Source of the DNA: Corynebacterium dentalis
GTDB lineage: Bacteria > Actinomycetota > Actinomycetes > Mycobacteriales > Mycobacteriaceae
Direction of reading: 5' to 3'
DNA: 64,000 nt
NCBI RefSeq assembly: GCF_900232865.1
Contig: NZ_OCTS01000002.1
Span: forward strand, 62,001-126,000
Shown here: in pieces, positions 62,330-64,000 of the stretch
How positions within the stretch are numbered: position 1 is the first letter of the stretch
How the letters are laid out: each line of letters starts with the position of its first letter
Notes under the pieces: model-generated
What the model saw: only the letters and a program-made list of their open reading frames with translations
What the model was told of the DNA's origin: nothing
The model's database searches: none
Made by a program: the position numbers and the translations under genes

Positions 62330-63281
62330 GGCCTGCCTCCCCCTGTGTTTCATTCGTGTTTGCAGAGTTTTCTGGTGAATTAGCGTAGTGGTTGTCGCTT
62401 GTTGCTCCGCCCGGGCGCAGGTGCACCACGTCTCCCGCAGACACGCTGGTGCGTGAACCGCCGGTGTCCACGATCAGCTGGCCGTCCTCGGCAATATCCA
62501 CGGCGGTACCTTCCATCACGCTATCGCCGGGAAGCATCACCTTCACCGTGGTTCCTAGCGTGGTGGAGAGCTTTTTGTACCGCGAAAGGAACGTCTGGGG
62601 TGCCCCACCCATGGTGCGAAAACGCTCCATGTCCTCTTGCAGGCGCAGCAAGATCGCCACGATGATGTCCTCGCGGGAGGCCAACTCGGGCGCTGGCTCT
62701 TCAGAGTTAACCCCTGCCGCCTGCGACCTCGTCGTCTCGAGCGCTACAGACGTGGCGTGCGGCACGGGTAGCTCACTGGTTGTCAGGTCATAGTTCACGC
62801 CGAAGCCCACCACCACGCGCGACACATCGCCCACGTGCGGAGCTTCCACCAGAATCCCCACCAGCTTGCGCGCGTCCACCAGCACATCATTCGGCCACTT
62901 CAATATGGCCTCCACGCCAGCAGACTTCCGCAAGCCCTCGGCAATGGACACCCCTGCAAGCAAGGAAACCAAACCCAAGCGATTCGAAGGAACACCCGGG
63001 AGCAAGAAGGATGCAGACACGATGACCTGGCTGAAAGCCGGTGCGCTCCACGCTCGGTTGAGGCGGCCGCGGCCCTGCGATTGCTCTTCGGCAATCAGCA
63101 CGGTCCCGTTGGGCGTCTCAGTGCGGTTGCAGAGATCCGAGTTCGTCGAGCCCGTGACTCGCACCACGTCTACGTCTGCGTACCCCAACGTCCGCAGGCG
63201 CGCAGTCAACCTCGCAGCATCCAGCGGCGCGCGGGCAGGGGTGGCCGCCGCGCTCTCCGGGGTGTACTGTCCGTTGCTCAT
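62322..63281 (-). CDS. birA: Biotin--[acetyl-CoA-carboxylase] ligase
   Basis: A 319-residue group I biotin protein ligase (no N-terminal DNA-binding domain). The catalytic block is SQGRGRLNRAWSAP (the GRGR biotinyl-AMP loop), with LKWPNDVLVDARKLVGILVE, and a C-terminal SH3-like domain (TAVDIAEDGQLIVDT). It attaches biotin to the acyl-CoA carboxylase alpha subunit. It diverges from the beta subunit gene at 63381, a conserved arrangement in corynebacteria. Confidence 0.95.
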   Translation of the reverse strand: MSNGQYTPESAAATPARAPLDAARLTARLRTLGYADVDVVRVTGSTNSDLCNRTETPNGTVLIAEEQSQGRGRLNRAWSAPAFSQVIVSASFLLPGVPSNRLGLVSLLAGVSIAEGLRKSAGVEAILKWPNDVLVDARKLVGILVEAPHVGDVSRVVVGFGVNYDLTTSELPVPHATSVALETTRSQAAGVNSEEPAPELASREDIIVAILLRLQEDMERFRTMGGAPQTFLSRYKKLSTTLGTTVKVMLPGDSVMEGTAVDIAEDGQLIVDTGGSRTSVSAGDVVHLRPGGATSDNHYANSPENSANTNETQGEAGRD

Positions 63282-63345
63282 GGTGGTTCAGCTTAGCGTG
63301 CGTGCGGGACAGCTCCTATTACTCGCGCAATGCGCCCCTTTATTG

Positions 63346-63373
63346 TTGTGTGCCAAAAATTAGTCCGTAAACT
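63346..63373 (+). promoter_or_regulatory. Leaderless promoter of the acyl-CoA carboxylase beta gene
   Basis: TTGTGT (63346-63351), 16-bp spacer, TAAACT (63368-63373), then 7 nt to ATG 63381 with no ribosome-binding site. This suggests a leaderless transcript. In C. glutamicum the equivalent gene is regulated by FasR; I could not identify a fasO site. Confidence 0.5.
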
Positions 63374-63380
63374 ATGGCGC

Positions 63381-64000
63381 ATGACTGCTACCACGGATAC
63401 ATCGACAACCGCTGGGAAGATCGGGGATCTCCAGCAGCGCCTCGCTGAGACCCGCACCCCGGGGGGCGAGGATGCGGTGCGCGCCACGCACGATGCGGGC
63501 CGCCTCACCGCGCGTGAGCGCGTGGAGTCTTTGCTCGATGAAGGTAGTTTCGTGGAGATCGACGCCCTGGCTCGCCACCGCTCCACGGCGTTTAAGTTGG
63601 ATAAGTCTCGCCCGGTCACTGATGGTGTGGTCTCCGGTCACGGCACCATCGATGGTCGCCCTGTGTGCGTGTTTTCGCAGGATTCCAGCATCTTCGACGG
63701 TCAGCTGGGCGAGGTCACCGGCGAGAAGATCGTCAAGGTTGTGGAGCTGGCCGTGAAGTCCGGTACTCCCCTGATCGGTTTCTACGATGGCCTCGGCGCA
63801 CGCGCCAAGGAGGGCATCGTGACGCTGGAGATGTACTCCAAGATCTACCGTCTGCAGGCGCTGGCCTCCGGTGTGATCCCGCAGATTGCCATCGTCGCCG
63901 GCGAGGTTGCCGGTTCTCAGGCCCACGGTGTGGCGCTGTCTGATGTGGTCATCGAGGTCGCTGGCCAGGGCAGCGTGCGTTTGAACCTGCAGGATTCCTC
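63381..64000 (+). CDS. Acyl-CoA carboxylase beta subunit, divergent (3' partial)
   Basis: 206 codons are in view and the frame is open at the window end. The first 130 residues match corynebacterial AccD/DtsR proteins: DAGRLTARERVESLLDEGSF, DGVVSGHGTIDG, VFSQDSSIFDGQLGEV and GEKIVKVVELA. After that it departs: the usual GAGARI is GLGARAKEG, and where the family has SLIMGxCAGG this reads AIVAGEVAGSQAHGVALSD, followed by VIEVAGQGSVRLNLQDS. These blocks form the acyl-CoA and oxyanion sites in normal subunits. Divergent from birA as dtsR genes are. It may be a non-catalytic or altered-specificity paralogue. Confidence 0.85.
   Translation, partial: MTATTDTSTTAGKIGDLQQRLAETRTPGGEDAVRATHDAGRLTARERVESLLDEGSFVEIDALARHRSTAFKLDKSRPVTDGVVSGHGTIDGRPVCVFSQDSSIFDGQLGEVTGEKIVKVVELAVKSGTPLIGFYDGLGARAKEGIVTLEMYSKIYRLQALASGVIPQIAIVAGEVAGSQAHGVALSDVVIEVAGQGSVRLNLQDS

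Noticed and set aside
1..64000. CRISPR arrays, tRNA or rRNA genes, insertion sequences, prophage
   Set aside because: No regularly spaced repeats, cloverleaf patterns, transposase or integrase motifs were seen; all gaps over 300 bp were read through.

Overview
The window is core chromosome of a high-GC actinobacterium, almost certainly Corynebacterium. Lineage markers are mtrA-mtrB-lpqB, whiB1 and whiB2, sigH-rshA, adnA-adnB, uvrD2, an LcpA-like LytR-CpsA-Psr protein, wbbL for the rhamnosyl linker of arabinogalactan, and a TusEFGK-like sugar importer. From memory, gene order follows M. tuberculosis Rv3195-Rv3280 and the C. glutamicum cg0811-cg0900 neighbourhood. The species cannot be fixed from sequence reading alone. 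I see no rRNA, tRNA, CRISPR array, IS element or prophage.

Layout. (1) 1-2334 (+): a 5'-truncated zincin-like protease (DUF2342) and a cyclodehydratase-like protein. (2) 14662-2315 (-): one compact run, DUF3107 - DUF3152 - TIGR02569 - adnA - adnB - K+ channel - uvrD2, combining double-strand-break resection and repair helicases with envelope or unknown proteins. (3) 14749-19783: rhlE, a membrane-anchored protein, a small membrane protein (-), a lipid kinase, whiB1 behind a long leader with a perfect GlxR/CRP-type site, and the 24-codon ribosomal protein gene bL37. (4) 19954-25590: sigH-rshA with a sigma-H-type promoter, an HMCES/YedK protein, aroA-rsgA, DUF6912, a HAD protein and an Rv3235-like protein. 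(5) 34990-25603 (-): tmk, then mtrA-mtrB-lpqB, comF, hpf and secA. (6) 35017-38394: ahcY, then an accessory pocket with a DUF4259 protein and a Ser/Thr/Pro-rich single-pass protein. (7) 38395-48737: sugar-nucleotide and cell-wall genes (manA, pmm, manC, wbbL, rmlD, lcpA) interleaved with DUF3499, a metallopeptidase-like protein, whiB2 and TIGR03089. (8) 52755-48821 (-): a two-component system followed by an ABC exporter. (9) 52817-57579: a sugar importer, probably for trehalose. (10) 57691-64000: a dicarboxylate/amino-acid symporter, a YdcF-like protein, purE, purK, a PH-domain membrane protein, birA, and the start of an acyl-CoA carboxylase beta subunit that runs off the window.

How it fits together. 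ManA, Pmm and ManC convert fructose-6-phosphate to GDP-mannose for lipomannan and related glycoconjugates. RmlD and WbbL build the galactan linker. An LcpA-type enzyme ligates arabinogalactan to peptidoglycan. MtrAB-LpqB and WhiB2 are expected to tie this to division. BirA biotinylates the acyl-CoA carboxylase whose beta subunit is divergently encoded next door.

The less ordinary features are: two rho-independent terminators placed inside the 3' coding ends of convergent genes (secA and the ABC exporter operon); a 26-bp inverted repeat at 42101-42188; an 11-bp direct repeat spaced exactly 80 bp upstream of whiB2; an acyl-CoA carboxylase beta subunit lacking the usual GxCAGG motif; and several start codons 7-9 nt after a TANNNT box, suggesting leaderless mRNAs.
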